This document shows, in pieces, positions 52,992 to 61,171 of a stretch of DNA of 64,000 nt (the first letter of the stretch is position 1; each line of letters starts with the position of its first letter). A program made the translations under genes and the position numbers. The DNA lies in NCBI GenBank assembly GCA_000155695.1, contig DS990592.1, forward strand, positions 1,760,556 to 1,824,555, given 5' to 3'. Source of the DNA: Verrucomicrobiia bacterium DG1235. GTDB taxonomy: Bacteria; Verrucomicrobiota; Verrucomicrobiia; Opitutales; Opitutaceae. The notes under the pieces were generated by a model. The model saw nothing but the letters and a program-made list of their open reading frames with translations. It had not been told where the DNA came from and made no database searches.

Positions 52992-53927
52992 GTGGAACGA
53001 GACAAACTCGAACAAGCCAAAACCTTTCTCGTCGACTACCAAGCTCGCCTCTGCTCGCGGCTCGAAAGTCTGGAAGCGTCCGACTCCACCTTCCGCAGCG
53101 ATCCATGGAAACGAGCCGAGGGAGGAGGCGGAATCTCAAAAGTGCTCGAGGGCGGCGAAACCTTCGAAAAGGCCGGAGTCAACTATTCCCACGTCATGGG
53201 AAACAAACTCCCTCCATCCGCCACTGCCTCGCGTCCGCAGCTCGCCGGACGCCCCTTTCACGCCACTGGCGTCTCCATCGTTATCCACCCGCGAAATCCC
53301 TACGTCCCAACCTCCCACGCTAACGTCCGCTTCTTCATCGCTCCCGCCCAAAAACCTAGCGAGGAGGATATCTGGTGGGTTGGCGGCGGACTCGACCTCA
53401 CACCCTACTACGGCTTTGAAGAGGACTGCATCTCATGGCACCAGCACGCCCAAGCCGCATGCCAGCCCTTCGGAGATCACCTGTATCCAAAATTCAAAGC
53501 CTGGTGCGACGACTATTTCTTCCTGAAACACCGCAACGAACCTCGAGGAATCGGTGGCCTCTTTTTCGATGACTTCGACGAAGGCGGCTTTGAAAACTCT
53601 TTCGATCTCATCCAAAACGTCGCTAACAAATACTCCGAAGCCTACGCAGAAATCGTCTCCCGACGCTCTAAAACTCCCTACGGTGAGCGAGAGCGAGAAT
53701 TCCAACTGTATCGACGCGGCAGATACGTCGAATTCAATCTCGTCTGGGACCGCGGAACTCACTTCGGACTGCAAAGCAACGGTCGCACCGAATCCATTCT
53801 CATGTCTCTGCCACCCGCGGTGGAGTGGAAATACAACTACCAGCCCGAAGCCGGATCCCCTGAAGCCGAACTCTACGAACAGTTCCTCAAACCCACCGAC
53901 TGGCTAGCCAACAAGCCTATCGCCTAA
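52992..53927 (+). CDS. hemF: Coproporphyrinogen III oxidase, oxygen-dependent
   Basis: A 311-residue enzyme that decarboxylates coproporphyrinogen III to protoporphyrinogen IX using O2. The start is the GTG at 52992, chosen because [20 protein letters not shown] aligns with the known N-terminus; an in-frame TTG further upstream would add unrelated residues. HemF blocks seen are [100 protein letters not shown] and [17 protein letters not shown]. hemE follows 26 bases on; the pair is co-transcribed. Confidence 0.95.
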   Translation: MERDKLEQAKTFLVDYQARLCSRLESLEASDSTFRSDPWKRAEGGGGISKVLEGGETFEKAGVNYSHVMGNKLPPSATASRPQLAGRPFHATGVSIVIHPRNPYVPTSHANVRFFIAPAQKPSEEDIWWVGGGLDLTPYYGFEEDCISWHQHAQAACQPFGDHLYPKFKAWCDDYFFLKHRNEPRGIGGLFFDDFDEGGFENSFDLIQNVANKYSEAYAEIVSRRSKTPYGEREREFQLYRRGRYVEFNLVWDRGTHFGLQSNGRTESILMSLPPAVEWKYNYQPEAGSPEAELYEQFLKPTDWLANKPIA

Positions 53928-53953
53928 GCTCACAAAGCGACCTCCCCTTTCCC

Positions 53954-54991
53954 ATGAATTCCAAACAACGATTCCTCGCCGCCCTCGACTGCCAACCGCT
54001 CGACCGTCCTCCCATCTGGGTCATGCGCCAAGCCGGTCGCTACCTGCCCGAATACAGAGCTCTCAAAGAGAAATACAGTTTCCTGCAGCTCGCCCAAACG
54101 CCCGAGCTCGCTCTCGAAGTGACCATGCAGCCGCTACGCCGCTTCCCCCTCGACGCCGCCATCCTTTTCTCAGACATACTGGTCATACCGGAAGCCATGG
54201 GCCAAGGCTACCACTTCCGCGAACAAGGTGGCATCGGCATGGACTACACTTTGGAATCCCGCGCTCAGATCGAAAAGCTTACCACCGATACCATCGAAGA
54301 AAAGCTCGACTACGTCGCCCAAGCTCTACGCCTCATCGACGCCGAGCTCGACGGCTCGAAAATGCTACTCGGATTCGGCGGTTCACCATGGACTCTCGCC
54401 ACCTACATGCTCGAAGGCGGCAGCTCAAAAAACTTCTCCAAAGTCAAAGCTCTCTTCTATCAGGACAGAGCAACCTTTGAGCTGCTCATGGAGAAAATCT
54501 CCGACGCGCTCATTACCTACTTCCGCATGCAAAAAGCAGCCGGAGCCGATGCCATTCAAATCTTCGACTCATGGGGAGGAATCCTAGCGGGACACGACTA
54601 CGAAGCCGCATCCTTAAAGTGGATACGAAAAATAATTGACGCTGTACGTGAAGAGATTCCTATGATTATCTACGCTAAAGGTACCGCACCGCAACTCGCT
54701 CGCCAAGCCGCCTGCAGCCCCAAAGCAATCGCCGTAGACTGGACAATTCCCATCGAAGAAGCCGCAAACCAAGTCCCTTCGCACATAGCCATTCAAGGCA
54801 ATCTCGACCCAGTGCTTCTCGACACCGAACCTTCAATCGTACGCGAAAACACCCAAAGAATTCTCGACGCCATGAAAAGCCGTCCAGGGCATATCTTCAA
54901 TCTCGGACACGGCATACTTCCAACTGCTCGTATCGAAAACATGGAGACACTTGTCGAAACAGTCACAACTTGGTCAAACAAGAAGATGTGA
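53954..54991 (+). CDS. hemE: Uroporphyrinogen decarboxylase
   Basis: A 345-residue enzyme, converts uroporphyrinogen III to coproporphyrinogen III by removing four carboxyls. Characteristic blocks: PPIWVMRQAGRYLPEYRALK (active-site Arg), AAILFSDILVIPEAMGQGYH (catalytic Asp), GFGGSPWTLATYMLEGGSSK, QIFDSWGGILAGHDYEAASL and ILDAMKSRPGHIFNLGHGIL. Second gene of the hemF-hemE pair. Its last ~55 codons recur as a decayed copy at ~57855-58022. Confidence 0.96.
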   Translation: MNSKQRFLAALDCQPLDRPPIWVMRQAGRYLPEYRALKEKYSFLQLAQTPELALEVTMQPLRRFPLDAAILFSDILVIPEAMGQGYHFREQGGIGMDYTLESRAQIEKLTTDTIEEKLDYVAQALRLIDAELDGSKMLLGFGGSPWTLATYMLEGGSSKNFSKVKALFYQDRATFELLMEKISDALITYFRMQKAAGADAIQIFDSWGGILAGHDYEAASLKWIRKIIDAVREEIPMIIYAKGTAPQLARQAACSPKAIAVDWTIPIEEAANQVPSHIAIQGNLDPVLLDTEPSIVRENTQRILDAMKSRPGHIFNLGHGILPTARIENMETLVETVTTWSNKKM

Positions 54992-55006
54992 TGCCTGCTA
55001 ACTGAG

Positions 55007-55423
55007 ATGAACGACTACACCATAGAGCACCTCCCAGAGATCAATAGTCTTCTCGTACGCCTTCATGGAGACATCGAAGCCGATTCCATTATTGAAATCT
55101 ATTCCAAGGTCCTCGACCACAAGCGTTTCAAGACCAATACAAACATCATCTGGAACGCGTTGTCCGCTTCAATCACTGGCCTTTCCATCGCAGATCTCAA
55201 AAAGGCGTTCAACAGCGTAAAGAAAACCGAAACCCGGCGCGGACGAAGCTGTTCCGCCTGGATTTTGAGTCGCGGCGAGAATTACGAAGCAGCCTGCCTC
55301 TTTAAAGCCGCCTTCGCTTCAGGCCTTAAGATTCGCTACGAAGTGTTCAACAACGTCAACGAAGCGAAAGACTGGGTACAAGCCATAGAATCGCGTCGAA
55401 TACGCGACAACTCCGCAATCTAG
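55007..55423 (+). CDS. STAS/SpoIIAA-like protein
   Basis: A 138-residue protein beginning DYTIEHLPEINSLLVRLHGD, followed by an alternating beta/alpha pattern (IIWNALSASITGLSIADLKK, CSAWILSRGENYEAACLFKA, RYEVFNNVNEAKDWVQAIES). The layout matches SpoIIAA-like domains, which are anti-anti-sigma or lipid-binding related. It starts 15 bases after hemE on the same strand and may ride on that transcript. The function is unknown. Confidence 0.65.
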   Translation: MNDYTIEHLPEINSLLVRLHGDIEADSIIEIYSKVLDHKRFKTNTNIIWNALSASITGLSIADLKKAFNSVKKTETRRGRSCSAWILSRGENYEAACLFKAAFASGLKIRYEVFNNVNEAKDWVQAIESRRIRDNSAI

Positions 55424-55440
55424 CCGCAAACAAGCGAATC

Positions 55441-55507
55441 AACTTCCTCGATAGGAGGAACCGGGTGGAACGACGGAAACCGACCACACACTAGAGCCGG
55501 AGCCGTT
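55441..55507 (-). pseudogene. Remnant of the 3' end of the PfkB kinase gene
   Basis: The bases GAACCGGGTGGA-CGACGGAAACC...CACACACTAGAGCCG match the C-terminal codons of the PfkB gene at 58107-58151 (protein ...VCGRFPSIHPVPSLEE region) with only a few changes. No start or rest of the gene is present. It is a scar of a duplication shared with the hemF-hemE remnant at 57766-58022. Confidence 0.85.
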
Positions 55508-55622
55508 TCCAGCTTCGTGAGTCGTCGCGTAGGGGAAGACAAGACTTTCGTCTCATGCCGTCTATATGAGAGCCTGAGAAAAGGGAGAAGTGAAAATCCT
55601 GTTGCATTCCCTCCTTAAGCTA

Positions 55623-55644
55623 AGGTACCCAATAAATAGTACCT
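55623..55644. promoter_or_regulatory. Inverted repeat upstream of the S9 peptidase
   Basis: AGGTAC and GTACCT around a 10-base AT-rich centre, about 30 bases before the peptidase start. It could be an operator; no regulator is assigned. Confidence 0.35.
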
Positions 55645-55674
55645 AAAGGCTACCATCAAACCCTCCTCAGTCCC

Positions 55675-57645
55675 ATGCCCCATAAACTACTACCCACCCT
55701 ATTCCTTTCCCTAGTTGCTCTGACTGCAATAGTTCCTTCCAGCATCGCAAAGAAAAACAAAGCGATAAAACAGGAGAACACCATAGAGAACCTCCTCCGC
55801 CATCCGAAGGTCTACAATATGAAAATGTCTCCAGATGGCAAATACGCTGCAAGCGTTGCTCCCATGGGTGACAAAGGCGAGCGAGGAATCGTTATTTTTG
55901 ATCTGAACGACATGTCAGTGAAGCGCTCCGCTTCCTGGCGGGGCCTTGATATCGATGAGCTGCATTGGACATCGAATGAAGATGTGACATTCTCCCTTTC
56001 CAAATGGGGCGCATTTGTCGAAGGAGTCTACAGACTGAGCGTCAACGAAAAGACTGCCAAACTCTTGGTCAAGAACGACGCTGTAGTGAGGTTCCTAGAC
56101 CCTGCACCTGATCAACCGTTTTCCTGGATCTGGATCAGAAACGGAAACAAGGTTAAGAAAGGGATCGCAAAATTGGGTTCAGGTCGTAGCGGAAAAGTGA
56201 ATAAATTTGACGGTAGCTCCGAGGTTCCAGCAACCAATCAGAACTCAATGCTTTCCAACCGGATCAACGAGCTCCCTGGCCAAACCTATTGGTGGCATAT
56301 TGACAACGACCACGAACCGAGAATCGTGACACGCTTCCACAATGATCGGCTGGAATACTCTCACCGTTACAGTCAAGACGAGGATTGGACCACTCTCCCA
56401 CTAGAGGCAGAAGAATGGGATATAGAGCTATTCGGCAACGACAAAAACCTGCTCTACATTTCTGGATACAACGGTGAAAACACAAAGGGACTGTATCCAT
56501 ACAACATAGACACCGGAGAGATTGGCGAACTCATCTTTCGCGACGAATTCTATGACTTCTCCGACTCAGCTCGATACTTGCGGCATGAAAACAATGTAAT
56601 TGGTTTTCGGTACATGAAGGACAAGCCTGCCTTTGTATGGCTAGCACCCGAGCTTTTAAGCCTGCAGGAGATGATCGATGGCGCTCTCCCCGGTCGAGCA
56701 AACATACTCTACGACTCAAGCGCCGACTTCAATCGCCACATGATTTACTCGTCCTCAGACAACATACCGGGTGAATACATACTGCTTGATCTCAAAGAGA
56801 AAAAGCTGAATTCAATTACTAAGACTGCCCCATGGCTAGTTGAAGAGGAGCTCGCATCCACTCAAGTATTCCACTTCGACACCTCGGACGGCCTCAAGCT
56901 CGAAGGCTACCTCACCATTCCCAATGGTAAGCAAGGACCGCATCCAATGATCTGCTTGGTTCACGGCGGTCCTTGGTCACGAGATACAAGCGACTACGAC
57001 GATGAGACCCAGTTCTTCGCAAGCCAAGGTTACGCAGTGTTGCGAGTGAACTACCGCGGTTCGACAGGGTACGGAAAAGCCGTCTCCCAAGAAAACGCCT
57101 ACGAATTTCGTAAGATGCACAATGACATTACCGAGGCAGTAAAGTTAACCATCGACCACGGCGTTGCGGACCCGGACCGAATAGCGATTATGGGGGCAAG
57201 TTTTGGAGGCTACGCCGCGATTTGCGGAGCAGCCTTCGAGCCGGATTTGTACACCTGCGCCATAACAAACATGGGGGTCTTCGACTGGGAAGAGATGATC
57301 AAGTCTCGCAAACAGCAGGATCGCAACGGTATGAGAACTCGGTACAGCCACCACAAGCTAGTCGAGAAACTCGGAAACCCGAAGGAATCTAGCGACAAGT
57401 TTCACGATATTTCGCCAATCAAGCATATCGACAAAGTGAAAATCCCAATCTTTGTCATCCATGGAAAAGAAGATTCGAACGTTTCAATCAAACAATCCAA
57501 AATGCTGAAGACTGAGCTCGAAAAGTTCGGAGTCGTTCATCAGACACATTTCGTAAACGACGAAGGCCACAATATATTTGAACTGAAAAAGCGGGTTAAG
57601 ACCTATCAGCTCGTCCTAGAGTTTCTAAATAAGCATATGAAATAG
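55675..57645 (+). CDS. Exported prolyl oligopeptidase-family (S9) peptidase
   Basis: A 656-residue serine peptidase with a signal peptide (LLPTLFLSLVALTAIVPSSI). An N-terminal beta-propeller (~40-390) includes MKMSPDGKYAASVAPMGDKG and LHWTSNEDVTFSLSKWG. The C-terminal alpha/beta hydrolase catalytic domain has LVHGGPWSRDTSDYDDETQF, GASFGGYAAICGAAFEPDLY (Ser), HGKEDSNVSIKQSKML (Asp) and NDEGHNIFELKK (His). It resembles dipeptidyl-peptidase or acylaminoacyl-peptidase types and probably trims short peptides in the periplasm. It sits exactly between scars of the hem-pfkB duplication, and its base usage (less C-ending) differs somewhat from its neighbours, so it may be a later insertion. Confidence 0.88.
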   Translation: MPHKLLPTLFLSLVALTAIVPSSIAKKNKAIKQENTIENLLRHPKVYNMKMSPDGKYAASVAPMGDKGERGIVIFDLNDMSVKRSASWRGLDIDELHWTSNEDVTFSLSKWGAFVEGVYRLSVNEKTAKLLVKNDAVVRFLDPAPDQPFSWIWIRNGNKVKKGIAKLGSGRSGKVNKFDGSSEVPATNQNSMLSNRINELPGQTYWWHIDNDHEPRIVTRFHNDRLEYSHRYSQDEDWTTLPLEAEEWDIELFGNDKNLLYISGYNGENTKGLYPYNIDTGEIGELIFRDEFYDFSDSARYLRHENNVIGFRYMKDKPAFVWLAPELLSLQEMIDGALPGRANILYDSSADFNRHMIYSSSDNIPGEYILLDLKEKKLNSITKTAPWLVEEELASTQVFHFDTSDGLKLEGYLTIPNGKQGPHPMICLVHGGPWSRDTSDYDDETQFFASQGYAVLRVNYRGSTGYGKAVSQENAYEFRKMHNDITEAVKLTIDHGVADPDRIAIMGASFGGYAAICGAAFEPDLYTCAITNMGVFDWEEMIKSRKQQDRNGMRTRYSHHKLVEKLGNPKESSDKFHDISPIKHIDKVKIPIFVIHGKEDSNVSIKQSKMLKTELEKFGVVHQTHFVNDEGHNIFELKKRVKTYQLVLEFLNKHMK

Positions 57646-57765
57646 GCGCTTATCGACTGCCTTCGGTCAAAAGATTTAGCAGTTTTCGCTCGCACAGACA
57701 TAGAGAACGCTCCCCCCGCGTCACATCCTCCATTACCTCGCCGTCGCGAAGAGCATGTTCTCATC
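57646..57765. other. Intergenic stretch after the S9 peptidase
   Basis: About 120 bases between the peptidase stop and the first recognisable hemF-like remnant. Nothing identified. Confidence 0.4.
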
Positions 57766-57850
57766 GTGGAGTGGAAATATGATTACAACCCTGAGCCAGG
57801 CACTACAGAAGCCGAACTCCACTAAACCTACCTCAAGCCCACCGACTGCT
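57766..57850 (+). pseudogene. Remnant of the 3' end of hemF
   Basis: The bases read VEWKYDYNPEPGTTEAELH, a stop, then TYLKPTDC. The intact hemF (53820 onward) has [20 protein letters not shown], then QFLKPTDW. Stops and substitutions show it is dead. It is followed directly by a hemE remnant, with the intervening ~890 bases missing. Confidence 0.88.
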
Positions 57851-57854
57851 TTAA

Positions 57855-58022
57855 ATCTAGACCCAACCCTTCTCGATACTAAACCCGATATCGCGAAAGC
57901 CAGCACCCCCGCATCCTCGACGCCATGAAAAATCGTCACGGCCATATCTTAAACTTAGACCACGGCATCCATCCAAAAGCCCGTATCGAAAACATGGAGA
58001 CGCTCGTCGAAATCATCTGTAA
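57855..58022 (+). pseudogene. Remnant of the 3' end of hemE
   Basis: The bases encode ILDAMKNRHGHILNLDHGIH, then PKARIENMETLVEI, matching ILDAMKSRPGHIFNLGHGIL and PTARIENMETLVET at the end of hemE. Upstream, LDPTLLDTKPDIAK-like sequence matches LDPVLLDTEPSIVR. Substitutions are many; it does not encode a working enzyme. Confidence 0.88.
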
Positions 58023-58036
58023 TTACAGCTAGTCAC

Positions 58037-58064
58037 CAGAGGGCAACGCTTCGTCGTTGCCGCG
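58037..58064 (-). terminator. Hairpin downstream of the PfkB gene
   Basis: GGCAACG and CGTTGCC around CTTCGT form a stable stem just beyond the pfkB stop. No T-run follows on the minus strand, so it may be a terminator or a REP-type hairpin. Confidence 0.4.
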
Positions 58065-58979
58065 CTAAAACCTCCTCACCAGCTCTTCCACCTCCTCTAA
58101 ACTCGGAACCGGGTGGATCGACGGAAACCGACCACACACTAGAGCCGCAGTCGACGCTCCATAGCGCACCGTCGTCTCCGCGTCGTAGCCTTGAGCCACT
58201 GCGTAGGCCACGCCCGCACGAAACGAATCACCCGCCGCGAGCGTGTCCACGACTTCTACCGAGTACGGCTCGACCGATCTCACTTCTCCATCCTTCGCGT
58301 ACGAAATACAGCCTTCGCCCGAGGTGAACACTACCAAACCAGAACACACCTCCACGTAGCGATTCAACAAATCCCTCTTGTCGAAACCCGCGTAGTGCTG
58401 ATCCCGATACTCGCCAGACACCACTATCGCCGCAGCTCCTGTTGCCAGCACATCATCATAAGCGGCATCGACCGAAACAAACGGAGTGCCAGCTTCCATA
58501 GCAGCCTCCGCAACCGCTCGCGAACTCTCCCCAAAGAATGGATCAAGAACCACCACGTCCGCAGCCGCTACCGCCTCTCGATTCACTTCGTTCCAGTGCT
58601 TTTCCTCGCTCGAAAACAGTGCTTGAAACCAGCCGAAGACAGTCCTCGTTCCCCCGCCGCAAAGCACGATATCCTTCCAGCCATCAAAACTAGGATCATA
58701 GTTAAACAACGAGCAATCTACCCCGAAGTTCCCAAAGGCGGCGAGAAGAGCCTGACGAGTACGGCTCCCTAGGTGCGTGCCATCGAGCTGAGTTTCCAAT
58801 CCCCACTTAGCCAACAGGATAGCCCCGTTTGCCGCTTCCCCACCCGGCACCGTCTCCGTGCGAACGATTTCCTCGTATGTATCCTCTTGGGGATAGCCCG
58901 ACTTGAGCTGATGAATCGTGGAAAGTAAGGACATTCCGTAGACGTAGGCCTTAAGTGAGGTGGACTCCGATTTGCTCAT
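58065..58979 (-). CDS. PfkB-family carbohydrate kinase
   Basis: A 304-residue ribokinase-type kinase. The substrate side reads TVPGGEAANGAILLAKWGLE; the ATP/catalytic motif is VVDTLAAGDSFRAGVAYAVA (DTxxxGD, with catalytic Asp). The sugar is unknown. The ATG at 58979 matches the domain start; the longer in-frame start at 59015 adds unrelated residues. Divergent from hemG, and its own last codons recur as a decayed copy at 55441-55507. Confidence 0.85.
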   Translation of the reverse strand: MSKSESTSLKAYVYGMSLLSTIHQLKSGYPQEDTYEEIVRTETVPGGEAANGAILLAKWGLETQLDGTHLGSRTRQALLAAFGNFGVDCSLFNYDPSFDGWKDIVLCGGGTRTVFGWFQALFSSEEKHWNEVNREAVAAADVVVLDPFFGESSRAVAEAAMEAGTPFVSVDAAYDDVLATGAAAIVVSGEYRDQHYAGFDKRDLLNRYVEVCSGLVVFTSGEGCISYAKDGEVRSVEPYSVEVVDTLAAGDSFRAGVAYAVAQGYDAETTVRYGASTAALVCGRFPSIHPVPSLEEVEELVRRF

Positions 58980-59093
58980 GAGCCAAGAATAGCCCCTTTC
59001 CGCACCAGCCCTCAAGCCGTTTGAAACCGTCCTCTCTCTTACAAATTACTCCATTGCCAAAGCCACACGGCCTGCCTACTTCCTCATACTGTC

Positions 59094-60470
59094 ATGCAAG
59101 ACGCAATCATACTCGGAGGAGGCATTAGCGGACTCACCGCTGGCTACCTCGCCCAAAAGCAAGGCCAGGACATCTCTGTCATCGAAAAAGGCAAAATCCC
59201 CGGTGGCCCCATAAGCTCTTTCCGGGAGGAAGGATACCTTGTCGAGCGCGGTCCGAATTCCCTCCTTCTTCCCGATCCATGGGTCGAAACCTTCATCGAG
59301 GAACTCGGCCTGCGGGACCAGCTTCAGGAAACCAACCCCATCGCCAGCAAGCGCTATATCGTCAAAAACGGGCGACCCGAAGCTGTACCGAGTTCTCCAC
59401 TACAAGCCGTTTTCACCCCGCTTTTCTCCCTTCGCGGAAAATTTGGTTTTCTCCTCGAACCCTTTCGTAAGAAAATCTCCGACCGAGCCGGCTCGAGGGA
59501 AACCGTGGCCAGCTTCGTAAAAAGACGCATGGGGCTAGACTTCCTCGACTACGCCATCGACCCCTTCGTAAGCGGCGTCTACGCCGGCGATCCGAACCGA
59601 CTCATTCTCGAACACGCCTTCCCCCTCATGCGCGGCTTCGAACGCGACAGCGGATCAATCATTCGCGGAGCCATAAAACACAAAAAAAAGCAAAAGCGGG
59701 AAGGCACCGCCTACAAGAAGAGGTCCATCAGCTTCAAGGACGGACTCGGCATCCTGCCTCAAACCATTGCCCGCAAACTTGGCAATCGCCTGTGGCTCGG
59801 CTCCGAAGTCGTCGCCGTCAACCGCGTCGAAGACCATTGGCAAGTCACTTGGAAACGAGAAGGTGAGAATTTCGAAGGCTTCGCCAAAAACCTCCTCGTC
59901 TGCCTTCCATCCCACGCCATCAAACGCATCGCCTGGAGCGAACGCATTGCCGCACCGCTCCGTTCATCCCCAAATCTCGAATACCCCGCCGTTCACAGCC
60001 TCGCTCTCGGCTTCCGTCGCGAGCAAATCGCCCACGCCCTCGACGGCTTCGGCGTGCTCGTACCGAGCAAGGAGCCACCCACCATCCTCGGAGCACTCTT
60101 CAGCTCCTCCCTCTACGAGGGCCGCGCCCCAGACGGACATTGTCTGCTCACCGTCATGCTCGGAGGGATACGCCATCCCGAGCTCGCCGCCCTTCCGCAA
60201 GATCGCCTCCTCGAGCTCGCCCTGCGAGATCTACGCGCCCTCCTCGGCCTCAAAGGCGACCCTAGCTTCTACCGCTGCACCTCCTGGCCGCGAGCCATCC
60301 CGCAGTACACCCGCGACTTTGGTCCCTGGCGAGATACGCTCAAATCGCTAGCGGAAGAATTCCCCGGACTCCACTTCGGCGGAAACAGCGTCGACGGCAT
60401 CGCCATGGGCGCCTCCATCCTCAGCGGCAAGCGCTTAGCTGAATGCCTTGATAAAGATATTGACGTCTAA
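59094..60470 (+). CDS. hemG: Protoporphyrinogen oxidase, oxygen-dependent
   Basis: A 458-residue FAD enzyme of the HemG/HemY (PPOX) type, oxidising protoporphyrinogen IX to protoporphyrin IX. The FAD-binding motif IILGGGISGLTAGYLAQKQG is at ~5-24, followed by VIEKGKIPGGPISSFREEGY. Further blocks are YLVERGPNSLLLPD, MGLDFLDYAIDPFVSGVYAG, YKKRSISFKDGLGILPQTIA and HFGGNSVDGIAMGASILSGK near the C-terminus. With hemF and hemE it completes the late haem steps except ferrochelatase. Also called hemY in some annotations. Confidence 0.93.
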   Translation: MQDAIILGGGISGLTAGYLAQKQGQDISVIEKGKIPGGPISSFREEGYLVERGPNSLLLPDPWVETFIEELGLRDQLQETNPIASKRYIVKNGRPEAVPSSPLQAVFTPLFSLRGKFGFLLEPFRKKISDRAGSRETVASFVKRRMGLDFLDYAIDPFVSGVYAGDPNRLILEHAFPLMRGFERDSGSIIRGAIKHKKKQKREGTAYKKRSISFKDGLGILPQTIARKLGNRLWLGSEVVAVNRVEDHWQVTWKREGENFEGFAKNLLVCLPSHAIKRIAWSERIAAPLRSSPNLEYPAVHSLALGFRREQIAHALDGFGVLVPSKEPPTILGALFSSSLYEGRAPDGHCLLTVMLGGIRHPELAALPQDRLLELALRDLRALLGLKGDPSFYRCTSWPRAIPQYTRDFGPWRDTLKSLAEEFPGLHFGGNSVDGIAMGASILSGKRLAECLDKDIDV

Positions 60471-60496
60471 GCATAGAGAACACTCCTACCGCTAAG

Positions 60497-61171
60497 CTAC
60501 ACCTCGAACCGATATCCCACGTCCCGAATCGTCAACAAGTGCCGCGGTCGTGACGGCTCCTTCTCAATCTTCCCCCGCAGCGTCGTCACGCAACGATCGA
60601 CGCTGCGCTGCGTCACCATCACGCTACTTCCCCAAACCGACGCCATTATCCCCTGCCGCGTCAATGCCTTGCCGGAATGGATTAGCAAGTATTCGAGAAG
60701 CTGATACTCCTTCCGCGTCAGTTTCACTTCTTTGCCTTCTCGTGTCAGTCTTACCGAATCACGATCCAAGTGAAAGTCCCCAAACGAAAAGCACCTCTCG
60801 TCCTCGCTTCGATGCCTCCTCAAAAACGCCCTTACCCGAGCGATCAACTCCCGCACCGAAAACGGCTTAACCACATAGTCGTCCGCTCCCAACTCGAGCC
60901 CCCGCACGATATCCCGCTCCTGTCCCTTCGCCGTCAACATCAAGATCGGCATGCTACATCCTTCCCGCCGCGCTGCCTCGCAAATCGAATACCCATCCAA
61001 GCCCGGCAACATCACGTCCAGCAAAACAATGTCCGCCCCCCCATCCAACAGCAATTCCAGCCCCGTGTCTCCATCCGCCGCATACGCCACCTCGTAGCCC
61101 TCGCAAGCGAAGTTGTCACGTAATCCGCGAGCAAGCGCCTCGTCATCCTCCACGATCAATATCTTAGGCAT
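60497..61171 (-). CDS. OmpR/PhoB-type response regulator of a two-component pair
   Basis: A 224-residue regulator. Receiver: KILIVEDDEALARGLRDNFA, phospho-acceptor D52 (IVLLDVMLPGLDGY), ILMLTAKGQERDIVRGLELG, ADDYVVKPFSVRELI. Winged helix: LTRKEYQLLEYLLIHSGKAL, then TRQGIMASVWGSS, then TLRGKIEKEPSRPRHLLTIR, then GYRFEV. It overlaps the histidine kinase gene by eight bases, so the two are translationally coupled. Confidence 0.95.
   Translation of the reverse strand: MPKILIVEDDEALARGLRDNFACEGYEVAYAADGDTGLELLLDGGADIVLLDVMLPGLDGYSICEAARREGCSMPILMLTAKGQERDIVRGLELGADDYVVKPFSVRELIARVRAFLRRHRSEDERCFSFGDFHLDRDSVRLTREGKEVKLTRKEYQLLEYLLIHSGKALTRQGIMASVWGSSVMVTQRSVDRCVTTLRGKIEKEPSRPRHLLTIRDVGYRFEV

Noticed and set aside
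60475-60500. tRNA-like D-arm sequence (GTAGCTTAGCGGTAGGAGTG on the minus strand)
   Set aside because: It includes the response regulator's last codons and stop, the D-stem does not pair, and no anticodon or T-arm follows.
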